From: Rhynchopus euleeides
Taxonomy: Eukaryota; Euglenozoa; Diplonemea; Diplonemida; Diplonemidae
Direction: 5' to 3'
Length of the DNA: 64,000 bases
Assembly: GCA_963210315.1 (NCBI GenBank)
Contig: OY723264.1
Span: 1,488,001 to 1,552,000 of the forward strand
Shown: one piece after another, positions 9,888-20,900 of the stretch
Layout: each line of letters starts with the position of its first letter
Numbering within the stretch: the first letter of the stretch is position 1
Made by a program: the position numbers and the translations under genes
Notes under the pieces: model-generated
The model's database searches: none
Seen by the model: the letters and a program-made list of their open reading frames with translations, nothing else
Told to the model about the DNA's origin: nothing

Positions 9888-12484
9888 GCGAGGAGGATGA
9901 GGAAGCCGAGGAGTATGAGGAAGCGGAGTCGGAAGACGCTGCCTCGGAAGCCGATGACGACCCTGATGCTGCCTCCCCCCATGCTGAGAACGCAGATCCC
10001 CCTCCTGAGAAGTGCGTACACTGTGCGGACGTGTTGGACGACACACCAGACCACCTCTGGTGGGTGTGCAGTGCCTTCGACTGTGTCCGGTCTGAGCCCC
10101 AATTCGCGCCTCTACTTGCCGCGGACCGCTCTGACTGGCCCCCGTGCCTTGCGCGCTATGGCGTCGTGCCGGAGGGATTCGACGTCGACGTGACGCTGCT
10201 CCACACGCTGATGGGTCGCATTGTGCTGAAGCGTTGGGAACTGGAGGCGAAGAGCCGTGGTGCAAAGCCCCTCGTCCACCCCTGGACAGCCGCCCTCTCG
10301 CTGCCTGCGGAACCTCATGACTTTGACTTCTCCCGCATCCCCGATGTACCTCCGGGCGAACGGATCTGGAAGAAGGCTGACATTGCGCTCCTGCGTGCCT
10401 TCACTGGTTGGCTGAAGGCCCTGCGCTGGACGGATAGGGGCGTAGTGTCGAACATTGAGCTCGCTCTCGACTTCGAGGTGTACACAGGCATGCAGCTCCC
10501 CCGGGCGGCGGAGGGGACCAGCGACCTCCCCCTCCCGCCACTCAGGGAGCGTGGACGTGTCCTATGGACGTTGATGAAGCACGTGATGCAACTCTGCCAA
10601 CGCACACAACTCGGTAAGCCGTGGCCTGCCGAGCGGCAGGACCGAGTGGGGTGCCTCTCCTCCGTCGGCGCAGGGGAAGTATGGGGTGGCGTCGTTCCCA
10701 GACCCATCTTTGCCGGGGGCGCTGAGACGATCACCGCCATTGAGAACAGCGCCAAACGTGCCGCGCGGGTCCAGAAGGGCGACCTGACCTGGGGTAGTGA
10801 CGTATACCCAGACTACTCCGGGATCAACAGAGCGGGGCGTGCCGCAGCGTGGGAAACCCCCGGGCCTGGACCGACCCGTAGCGCCTCTCCAGTGCTTGTG
10901 CCTGATCACCTGGCCATACACGACAAGACGCGGGTCTGCAACGCGCATTCCAAACCGAGGTGTGACCTCTGCGATGGCCAGGAGCGCAATTACCAGACGC
11001 ATCTGGAAGCGTGCTGTCGCGCGCACCACTCGCATGACGACGGCCTGTCTGTACGGTGCTGCAAGAAGCACAAGATGACGAGGTGTGGTACATGCGCCAA
11101 GGCGGAGACCTGCTGCGAGGCGGGCCACCACGAACCACCCACTGAAGAGGACAGCGAGATGTGCTCTGCTGATGATGACGGCAGCGGCGATGGGCGCTCC
11201 GCGGGTGGCCCCTCGAATGGCGGCGACGATGAGGTGGACTCCTGCGACGACAACGACGCGGATGGGGACAGCCCCCCTGCCGCTGGGGGCGGAGACGGGG
11301 ATGCCGGCCTCAGCGAGCGCGACGAAGCCGCCGACGCGCCCTCGGCGGCCGCCGACGATGATGGTGATGGACCCCCATCTGAGGGATGTGAGACCGCACT
11401 GGGACAGGTTGCCACTGAGAGCGCCGCCAGTTATGTTTATGAGAGTGGCCCAGTGCCAGTGAGGGTGGAGCCCCTCTGCTCAGATGTGTCTTATCCTGGT
11501 GTGGACGAGGTTGTGGCATGCTGCGACCTCGAGCTACCGCCAGCCCCTTTTCTCTCTTCCCTGCCTCTTCCTAGCCTGCTTAAGAGGCTGGCTGACGTGC
11601 GGGACGTGGCTGATGCCACGCCTTTCAACAAAAGACAAGCTGCCTGCACCGTAGTCAGCTCCTTGAGTGGCCCTTGTCCTGATATCTCGTCGCTTAGACC
11701 TTTCCCCGACGCGGCATCCCCTCCCCCTTTGCCGGAGAACACCCCACCTCCCTTTCGTCTTGTCACTGACCCGGGTACACAGACAGCCGGCGGGCTCGGC
11801 AAATCAACAAAGTTGCTTTCATCAAAGCGCACTGCCCAGTCGTCGCAGTCTGAACCTGGATTCACCTTCCTGCCCCCTCATGTCCCATCTGCCGCAAAGA
11901 GAGAGGCGGATGCCCTTGGCGCGCCCGACATCCCGCCACCGGGAAAAACACCTGCAACTTGCGCAACGGTTAGCGCCTTGGACGTCCGGCCTTTCCCAGG
12001 CTTACTTCCCCTACCCCTCTGCAAGGGTACTCATTGCCCCTCGTTCCTCTCACCCCGCCCCCAGGGCGCCCCTGTTGTAAAACCAAAGGCCGTTGGGCCA
12101 TCTGTCTCGAAACCTCCAGCAGTGGCTACCGGCTTCCTGTTTGATGCGCCAAGCCGGCCGACAACTAACAGTAAAGTCAAGGCATGGAGGTGGTTACTTC
12201 CCCCTTGCGCGATTGATCCCATTCCCCACAAGGTTCGTCTGTCGAAGATCCATCGGCAGAAACGTTTCCGAGCCCGGGCTTTTCCTTTTGACCCCCCCCG
12301 CCAGATCAGGCGTTCATCAGACTTCCTTCCCAGTAAGTGGAAGGTCCCGCGCTATTTTCAACGCGCGGCCGAGGTATCACCTTCCGAGCTTCATTCGGTG
12401 GAGCCTCCGACCTTCAGTGTTCACGTGCCTTTCCCTATTTTAACAAAAGAAAGGAGCAGATCGCGCCCGTGTGGTGTGACTTAG
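9888..12484 (+). pseudogene. ORF2 3' half of copy A2
   Basis: An open frame of about 865 codons has no stop until the normal terminus (PCGVT, stop at 12482-12484). It covers the acidic stretch, the C-x2-C...H...C zinc finger (at about 10010-10085), a conserved region of unknown function, the Cys/His-rich cluster (at about 10930-11130) and the Pro/Ser-rich, finally basic tail. Endonuclease and RT are missing. The first codons read the tail repeat and are not original. The undamaged frame over 2.6 kb indicates recent insertion. Confidence 0.85.
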
Positions 12485-12585
12485 TAACTGACTTGGATAG
12501 CGTATCAGTTCTCGTGCGTCGTCTTTCGTAGACGTTCTGTACGATGCGGATCCGCTAATCCAACATAGCAAACGTTTTTTTGTAC
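9888..12585 (+). mobile_element. LINE family A, copy A2 (5'-truncated)
   Basis: The copy starts at a GTGCGAGGAGGATGA junction within the acidic region of ORF2, joined to the preceding tail with a few bases of shared sequence. It is intact to the 3' hairpin (12495-12561) and has a short T-rich tail. It is immediately followed by the 5' end of the complete element A3. Confidence 0.9.
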
Positions 12586-12756
12586 TTCTGTACTTCATTG
12601 GTCGCGCAACTCTCTCTCGCTCCGCGGCCGGTGGGGTCCCCGCCCATCACAGGAGATAACACCCCTCTGTCGAGTTCTCCACACCCCCCCTGGGGCACCG
12701 CCCCAACACCTTATTGGTAAGAGCCTCCCCGGCTCGCCCCCCCCCCCCCCCCCACC

Positions 12757-14829
12757 ATGAGCGACCTGACGGGCCGCATTAAGGCGTTGCTGCAGAATGC
12801 AAAGACGCAGGTCGACGGCGGCGGTCTCGAGGGTGACCGCCTCGAGGCGGTACTGTCCATCCTCGAGATGGCGATGGGGCTCCTGCTGGCACAGGGGGGC
12901 CAGCCGCAGCAGCAGCAGCAGCAACATCAGCAGCATCAACAACATCAGCAGAAGCCGCAACCGCAACAACAGCAGCAGCAGCAGAGGCAGAAGCAGCAAC
13001 ATCAGCAGAAGCCGCAGAAGCAGCAGCAGAAACCGCAGCCGCAACAACAGCAGCAGCAGCAGCAGCAGAAGCAGCAACATCAGCAGAAGCCGCAGCAGCA
13101 ACAACAGCCGCAGCAGAAGCCGCAGCAGCAGCAGCCCGCGCCGAAGACGCAGTCGGCGAAGGGGAAGGCGCCGAAGCAGCCCAAGGCGGGCGCTTGGACG
13201 GAGGTCGTCCAGAAGCCGCGCCAGCCCCCGCAGGTGCTGGAACAGGACTGGGGTATGCCGGTCCTGACGGGTGACACGGGGTTCGGCTCCGTGAAGATGG
13301 GGCTCAAGGTGACCCTGTCGGCGCGGGAGGCGGAGCTCGCCTGTGGCGAGATGCGGGACGCGGCGGAGGAGGTGGAGGGTGCCGTCGGGTACGCCGTCCT
13401 CTCCACGAGCCCCTTTACGGGAGGCGAGGAGCGGCTGGTGCGGCTCGTGGGAGGAGGGATCCGCCCCTTCTACGTGTGCAAGATTGGCGCGGTCGGACAC
13501 ACCCAACCGGGGAAGGTGGCGCACGCTGCGCGTCAGGAGCAAGCGCCCGCCCCAGCCACGCAGGTGCTCACCTTCACGGTGGTGAAGCGGCACACATCCG
13601 ACGGCGTGTGGGACTGCTTGGTAGAGCACCCCCTCCTGGGGATGCAAAAGGTGTGCAGGCGCGCTGTGCGGACGGCGTGCGCGGAGCTGGGGGTGGACTC
13701 CCACCACATGTGGATGCTGCGCTCCCAGCCGGGGCGCCGCGACATCCAGGTGCGTGTGCCCACCTCGGCGGTTGAGCGCCTGCTGAGGAGCTCCGGCAAG
13801 GACGGGTGCTTCTGGAGGGCGTTGACCTTCCGTGAAGGGGGGGAGTCTCACCTCGTGGTGAAGCTGCGCTCGGAGGTGACGCGCCAGGAGGCGATGCAGG
13901 CGGTGCAGCGGGCTGGAGAGCTGGCCCTTGGCCTTGCTGTGGGAACGCGCGCGCTGTTTGTCCGTGCGGCGCGGAAAGACGCTGTGGAGGAGCTGCGCGC
14001 GAAGCTCGGAGATGCTGCTGAGGAGAAGCAGGTCGCCGTGCCGCGCTACGTGGTGCAGGGTGCGAAGCCACGGGAGCATGCGGCTGAGGTGGAGGCGGAG
14101 CTGCAGCGCGCTGGGTGGCCGGCAGTCGTCAAGTCGTCCTTCGTGGCGAAGGGTGGCTTGACCTGCATCGTGGCGGCGGACCAGCCGCCCACCTTCAACG
14201 CCCTATCGAGAGAGGGGCAGAACACGCTGTGGGTGCGGCTGGCAGAGCGGGGGGACACACGCCGTAACCCCGCCAAGTGTTTCGTTCCGGAGAAGGGTGC
14301 GCGGCGAGACGGCAGGATCCGCCTCCCCCCGCGCCCAGACCTCTCCGATGAGGACTTCCCCCCGCTGGGTGGTGCGGTGCCCTCTACGACAACCTCTGCA
14401 GCAAAGACTGATGATGGCCCGACGACTGACCCCGTAGCAGCCGCCGCAACCGCCGCGGACGAGACAGTTGATCTCGAAGGCATGGATGACGAGGAGGAGG
14501 ACGTCGACTCCGACATGAGGCGACAGGGGAAGCGCAAGCGGAAGGACGACGAGGGGCCTGGCATGATGTCCCAGGCTGCCTCAGCGATGGGCAAGGTGCT
14601 GGCGAGCCTCTCTCCGCTGCGGTCGCGCTCGACGCCCTCGACCGGAGGCGACGGGATGGAGCACGCGCACACCTTCCTGCGACAGGCAGTGGCGCACCCC
14701 ACCTCCTTCACGTGTGGCCTCTGCAAGAAGCAGCTTGAGGCTGGTAGAAAGCGCCGCACCTGCCTGGAGCCGAACTGCACACTGCACGCCTGTGCCGCGT
14801 GCACAAAGAACTCCCTGGTGGACCAGTGA
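12757..14829 (+). CDS. LINE family A ORF1 protein (polyQ, Cys-rich)
   Basis: This is a 690-residue protein. The start ATG lies in a good context (CCACCATGA) right after a C-tract of about 17 nt. Residues about 49-130 are Gln/His/Lys/Pro-rich (long CAG/CAA-type runs). The middle has an AWTEVVQKP motif and a folded-looking region. The C-terminus has closely spaced Cys pairs (C-G-L-C, C-L-E-P-N-C, C-A-A-C) that could bind two zinc ions. No RRM or CCHC knuckle is evident. By analogy with other LINE ORF1 proteins it should bind element RNA and form RNP particles. It ends at a TGA (14827-14829) that is in frame with ORF2. Confidence 0.85.
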   Translation: MSDLTGRIKALLQNAKTQVDGGGLEGDRLEAVLSILEMAMGLLLAQGGQPQQQQQQHQQHQQHQQKPQPQQQQQQQRQKQQHQQKPQKQQQKPQPQQQQQQQQQKQQHQQKPQQQQQPQQKPQQQQPAPKTQSAKGKAPKQPKAGAWTEVVQKPRQPPQVLEQDWGMPVLTGDTGFGSVKMGLKVTLSAREAELACGEMRDAAEEVEGAVGYAVLSTSPFTGGEERLVRLVGGGIRPFYVCKIGAVGHTQPGKVAHAARQEQAPAPATQVLTFTVVKRHTSDGVWDCLVEHPLLGMQKVCRRAVRTACAELGVDSHHMWMLRSQPGRRDIQVRVPTSAVERLLRSSGKDGCFWRALTFREGGESHLVVKLRSEVTRQEAMQAVQRAGELALGLAVGTRALFVRAARKDAVEELRAKLGDAAEEKQVAVPRYVVQGAKPREHAAEVEAELQRAGWPAVVKSSFVAKGGLTCIVAADQPPTFNALSREGQNTLWVRLAERGDTRRNPAKCFVPEKGARRDGRIRLPPRPDLSDEDFPPLGGAVPSTTTSAAKTDDGPTTDPVAAAATAADETVDLEGMDDEEEDVDSDMRRQGKRKRKDDEGPGMMSQAASAMGKVLASLSPLRSRSTPSTGGDGMEHAHTFLRQAVAHPTSFTCGLCKKQLEAGRKRRTCLEPNCTLHACAACTKNSLVDQ

Positions 14830-14910
14830 CTCCGCACGCCACGCTCAGTGGCAGACGCCGCGCGTATGTCTCTGCTTCTGAGTGGGGATATTGAGACGAA
14901 CCCAGGTCCC
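14827..14910 (+). promoter_or_regulatory. Candidate stop-readthrough plus 2A separation signal
   Basis: ORF1 ends CAG-TGA-CTC. The frame then stays open through 12 codons to ATG at 14866 and on into LLLSGDIETNPGP (2A consensus D-x-E-x-N-P-G-P, 14884-14910). TGA followed by C is a leaky context in many eukaryotes. Readthrough would give an ORF1-ORF2 fusion that 2A could split during translation. Termination and reinitiation at the nearby ATG is the main alternative. Confidence 0.5.
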
Positions 14911-17900
14911 ACGAACAACCTGGTCATCGCCTCGCTGAATGTGACCTCCCTGGCAGCCCACTGGGATGACGTCCTCGAAGTTCCTGCACATGTCCTCGGC
15001 ATCCAGGAGACGTGCTGTTCAAGAGCGGAGCAGGAGGCCAACGACTGGCAGCTGAAGGGGCACGACGGCAAACCTCCGGAGTGGGCTGCCCTGTGGGGCA
15101 AGCCGCGCCCCCCACGCAGATCGAAGCATGCGCCAACCGGCAACGTCATGAAGGGCTCCAGGGGAGGCGGTGTGGCTACCCTCGTGCGCCAGCCCTGCGT
15201 ATCGCGAACAGTGCAGGATACGTGTTTGACCGCTGGGTTTGAGGACGGTCGGGTGATGCACAGCCTGGTCGCTCTCGGCTCGGGATCGACCTTCCTGCAC
15301 GTGTTTGTGGTCTACGCCCACACGGGTCCTGATAAGAAGGCTGCCGCGGCGCGCGAAGCCCTACTGCACGCTGTCCTGTTTGAGGCGCAGGTGCAGATCG
15401 GCGATGCCCCAGCGGTGGTGCTGGGTGACCTAAACACGGACGTTGACCGCTCACCCACCCTACGCAGGGCGCTGGAAAACTCTTGGGTTGATGCGGCGGT
15501 CCTGCAGGCGGCGGAAGACGGTGAGGACCCCAAGCCGACGTACACCACCTCGCGATCGTCCTCCCGCATCGACTACGTCCTGCTGAACCATGTCGCGGCG
15601 CAGAGCTTCGTCAGCTGCTCCACGTCCCTGGCAGGAGTGCCGAACCACTGGCTGGTTAGTGTGACCCTCAATGCCATGGCCTTCACGCAGGAGACCCTAC
15701 GCTACAAGGTCCCCCGGGAGATACCTGCCCCCCTGCCACCCCCGAAGCCGGCAGCGGGTACACCGACACCACCTGAACCGCCTGACCTCCCCGACCTCAC
15801 GCCGTTCTACACGATGTCAGAGGCAGGTGATGTTGAGGGCGCGTGGCTACATCTGTCGAGCGCGTGTGAAAAGCATCTGCTGACACGGAGTGAGATCGTG
15901 GAGTCTGACGCCAAGCCGTACATGGGAAGGGGTCTTGCGCGCGAGCCGAAGAAGGTGCGTGTGGCTGCGCCGACATGTATCTCAGCAGGCACCGTGGCGA
16001 CCGGCAAGGAGCTCCGCTACAGTGGGGTGATAAGCCGCCTTGAGCACTACGTCCGATCGCGCTCCAGCACACGCGGGGGACAGGGGTCGGTGTCTCAAGA
16101 GCTGGTGCGGTGCTGGCGCAATTGCCACAAGGTGCTGAAGGAGCTCCCCTCGGACGCAGGTGTCACACCTACCATGCTGAACTCCTTGCCTGACGTTGCG
16201 ACGGTGAAGAAGCTACTGCACCGGGTACGTGCGTCCCTCCAGCGACTGAATCGGGAAGCGGCAGCGGCCCGGCGAAAGCGATGGAGGTCCACAGTTGCGA
16301 AGATGTTCACATCTGACCGCCGGAGCCTCGTCACGGTCCTGAAGGGGAGCCCCAAAGAATCTGCAGATACGGTGAAACGTGCAGATGGCTCGCTGACGGC
16401 TGAGATGGTCGAGATGGACACAATCCTGCAGCGTGCGTGGGGGCCTATCCTGCGGATGTACTCCCCAGACAAGCCTGAGCCTGAGCTGGAGCCGTTCATC
16501 CAGGAGTTCGGTGACTTGGTGGAGTGCCACCCGATGTGTGTTGCCGACATCACCGGGGACGACCTGCTGGAGCTGCTGAAGCGCCGCAAGAAGAAGTCTG
16601 CGGCGTGCGGGGTGGACGGCTGGCGTATGGATGAGCTGCAACGGCTGCCGCTGCCTCTGTTGGAAGGGTTTGCCACCTTTTTCAACCTGGTCGAGCGGAC
16701 AGGGAAATGGCCTCCAGGCCTGATGACGGCCCTGGTCTCCCTCATCCCGAAGAGTGAAGACCTATCTCCGACGAACCTCAGGCCGATCACCGTCACCAGC
16801 TCGGTGTACCGCCTGTGGGCCTGCCGCCGCCTGCTCGACATCATGGAATGGCAGGAGTCTTGGGCGCTGGATACGCAGCACGGCTTCCGGCCGAAACACC
16901 GCTGTGATGACGTGCTGATGGAGCTGACCACGCTTATCGAGGAAACGCTTCTGGATGACACGCAGCAGCTATACCTGCTCGCGCTAGATTTCCAGAAGTG
17001 CTTCGACAGGGTCCCGCAGAAGCTCGTCCTAAGGCTGGCGGAAGCCATGGGCATGGACCAGCGTATCCTGCGTCCCCTCCGCACAATGTACAGAGGGCTG
17101 AAGAGGCGCTTCAAGATGCCGCTGGGCGTCGGCAAGAGCTTCGAGGTGACCAACGGTATCCTGCAGGGGTGCCCGATATCGGTCATCCTCATCAATGCGT
17201 TGCTGTCCGTTCTGTTCCGTGCGATCGAGCAGCGTGTGCCCCAGGTCGAGACGCAGTCCTTTGCCGATGATGCGACGCTGATTTCGCAGGTGGATGAGGC
17301 GTCGGTGCAACAAGCTGTGGATGTCGTGGCTGGCTTCTGCGAGATGACCGGTATGGCGCTGAACGTCAAGAAGACGATCGCGATGGGTATACCTAAGGGC
17401 TCCTCTGCAGTCCGCAGAAAGCGCCCCTACATAGGCACCCTTGGGATAGGCGACGCCACGTTCCCTACGAAGAAGGCCGCCCCGATCCTTGGGGCAAAGA
17501 CCTGCATCTCGGACAAGCTGAGGGAGAGGCGCAACAACGCCAAGCTCGGTTCGTGCGAACAGCTCCTGCACCGCCTACCGTCCTCTCCGCTGGGCACCAG
17601 ACAGCGGGGTGAGATTGTTGCAAGCAACGTGGTGTCGCGCACGATCCACGGAGGATCCTACGCGCCGGTGTCTGACACGGCGATGAAACGGCACAGGAGT
17701 AAGCTGACGACCGGGATCATCGGTGTGAAGCACCCGTCGCGAAGTGTCGGTGCAACGCTCTCCATCATCAACAAGAGCCACCTCACCGACCCCGCGACTG
17801 CGAATGCCTACACCATCCTCCGCACCCTCTTCGACACGTGCTCGCGGAGGCCTGGGCTGGTGAGTCGCCTGAACTCCATCAAGGAGAAGTACGAGGACCA

Positions 17901-20900
17901 CGACACGCTATCCCCGAAAGATGCCCTCGGCCCAGTCGGTATTGCGCTGCATACTGCCCTGCCCGCGGCGGGCCTTGACTGGGGCGACAACATTCTTGAT
18001 TGCGCGCTGGGAGAGATGAACTTGGTGCAGGAGGACCGCTCATCCCGCAACCACGCCCTGCGAGAGCAACTGCGCCGGCACGCCTGGCGGAAGCTCGCCG
18101 AATTTCGCCCCTCCTTCGCTGGGATCGAGAATGGTGTTGACTACCTCAGGACGAATGAGCTGCGCCTCACCACCAAAAACCCCATGATGGCCCATGCTCT
18201 GACGGTGATTCTCATCGGAGGCATCTTCTTCGCGACGCGCTGGGGCCGCAACAACGCCTACGTCTCTGGTGGTGAAAGGGATGATGCCTCAGACGCGCTC
18301 TCCTCCCCTCCAGACCCGTCCGATGAGGGCGCGGCGACGCAGGAAGAAGAGTGCGAGGAGGATGAAGAAGCCGAGGAGTATGAGGAAGCGGAGTCGGAAG
18401 ACGCTGCCTCGGAGGCCGATGACGACCCTGATGCTGCCTCCCCCCATGCTGAGAACGCAGATCCCCCTCCTGAGAAATGCGTACACTGTGCGGACGTGCT
18501 GGACGACACACCAGACCACCTCTGGTGGGTGTGCAGTGCCTTCGACTGTGTCCGGTCTGAGCCCCAATTCGCGCCTCTACTTGCCGCGGACCGCTCTGAC
18601 TGGCCCCCGTGCCTTGCGCGCTATGGCGTCGTGCCGGAGGGATTCGACGTCGACGTGACGCTGCTCCACACGCTGATGGGTCGCATTGTGCTGAAGCGTT
18701 GGGAACTGGAGGCGAAGAGCCGTGGTGCAAAGCCCCTCGTCCACCCCTGGACAGCCGCCCTCTCGCTGCCTGCGGAACCTCATGACTTTGACTTCTCCCG
18801 CATCCCCGATGTACCTCCGGGCGAACGGATCTGGAAGAAGGCTGACATTGCGCTCCTGCGTGCCTTCACTGGTTGGCTGAAGGCCCTGCGCTGGACGGAT
18901 AGGGGCGTAGTGTCGAACATTGAGCTCGCTCTCGACTTCGAGGTGTACACAGGCATGCAGCTCCCCCGGACGACGGAAGGGACCAGCGACCTCCCCCTCC
19001 CGCCACTCAGGGAGCGTGGACGTGTCCTATGGACGTTGATGAAGCACATGATGCAACTCTGCCAACGCACACAACTCGGTAAGCCGTGGCCTGCCGAGCG
19101 GCAGGACCGAGTGGGGTGCCTCTCCTCCGTCGGCGCAGGGGAAGTATGGGGCGGCGTCGTCCCCAGACCCATCTTTGCCGGTGGCGCTGAGACGATCACC
19201 GCCATTGAGAACAGCGCCAAACGTGCCGCGCGGGTCCAGAAGGGCGACCTGACCTGGGGTAGTGACGTATACCCAGACTACACCGGGATTAACAGAGCAG
19301 GGCGTGCCGCAGCGTGGGAAACCCCCGGGCCTGGACCGACCCGTAGCGCCTCTCCAGTGCTTGTACCTGATCACCTGGCCATACACGACAAGACGCGGGT
19401 CTGCAACGCGCACTCAAAACCTAGGTGCGACCTCTGCGAAGGCCAGGAGCGCAACTACCAGACGCATCTGGAAGCGTGCTGTCGCGCGCACCACTCGCAT
19501 GACGACGGCCTGTCTGTACGGTGCTGCAAGAAGCACAAGATGACGAGGTGTGGTGCATGCGCCAAGGCGGAAACCTGCTGCGAGGCGGGCCACCACGAAC
19601 CCCCCACTGACGAGGACAGCGAGATGTGCTCTGCTGATGATGACGGCAGCGGCGATGGGCACTCCGCGGGTGGCCCCTCGAACGGCGGTGACGAGGAGGT
19701 GGACTCCTGCGACGACAACGACGCGGATGGGGACAGTCCCCCTGCCGCTGGGGGCGGAGACGGGGATGCCGGCCTCAGCGAGCGCGACGAAGCCGCCGAC
19801 GCGCCCTCGGCGGCCGCCGACGATGATGATGATGGACCCCCATCTGAGGGATGTGAGACCGCACTGGGACAGGTTGCCACTGAGAGCGCCGCCAGTTATG
19901 TTTATGAGAGTGGCCCAGTGCCAGAGAGGGTGGAACCCCCCTGTTCGGATGTGTCTTGTCCTGGTGTGGACGAGGTTGTGGCATGCTGCGACCTCGAGCT
20001 ACCGCCAGCCCCTTCTCTCTCTTCCCTGCCTCTTCCTAGCTTGCTTAAGAGGCTGGCTGACGTGCGGGACGTGGCTGATGCCGCGCCTTTCAATAAAAGA
20101 CAAGCTACCTGCACCGTAGTCAGCTCCTTGAGTGGCCCTTGTCCTGATATCTCGTCGCTTAGACCTTTCCCCAACGTGGCATCCCCTCCCCCTTTGCCGG
20201 AGAACACCCCACCTCCCTTTCGTCTTGTCACTGACCCGGGTACACAGACAGCCGGCGGGCTCGGCAAATCAACAAAGGTGCTTTCATCAAAGCGCACTGC
20301 CCAGTCGTCGCAGTCTGAACCTGGATTCACCTTCCTGCCCCCTCATGTCCCATCTGCCGCAAAGAGAGAGGCGGATGCCCTTGGCGCGCCCGACATCCCG
20401 CCACCGGGAAAAACGCCTGCAACTTGCGCAACGGTTAGCGCCTTGGACGTCCGGCCTTTCCCAGGCTTACTTCCCCTACCCCTCTGCAAGGGTACTCATT
20501 GCCCCTCGTTCCTCTCACCCCGCCCCCTGGGCGCCCCTGTTTCGAAAACAAAGGCCGTTGGGCAATCTGACTCGAAACCTCCAGCAGTGGCTACCGGCTT
20601 CCTGTTTGATGCGCCAAGCAGGCCACTCACTACAGCTAAAGTCAAGGCATGGAGGTGGTTACTTCCCCCTTGCGCGATTGACCCCATTCCCCACAAGGTT
20701 CGTCTGTCGAAGATCCATCGGCAGAAACGTTTCCGAGCCCGGGCTTTCCCTTTTGACCCCCCCCGCCAGATCAGGCGTTCATCAGACTTCCTTCCCAGTA
20801 AGTGGAAGGTCCCGCGCTATTTTCAACGCGCGGCCGAGGTATCACCCTCCGAGCTTCATTCGGTGGAGCCTCCGACCTTCAGTGTTCACGTGCCTTTCCC

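Noticed and set aside
12586..12756. HDV-like self-cleaving ribozyme at the 5' end of family A
   Set aside because: The GGCCGGTGGGGTCCCCGCC stretch looked suggestive, but I could not place all five helices and the catalytic C of the HDV fold by eye.
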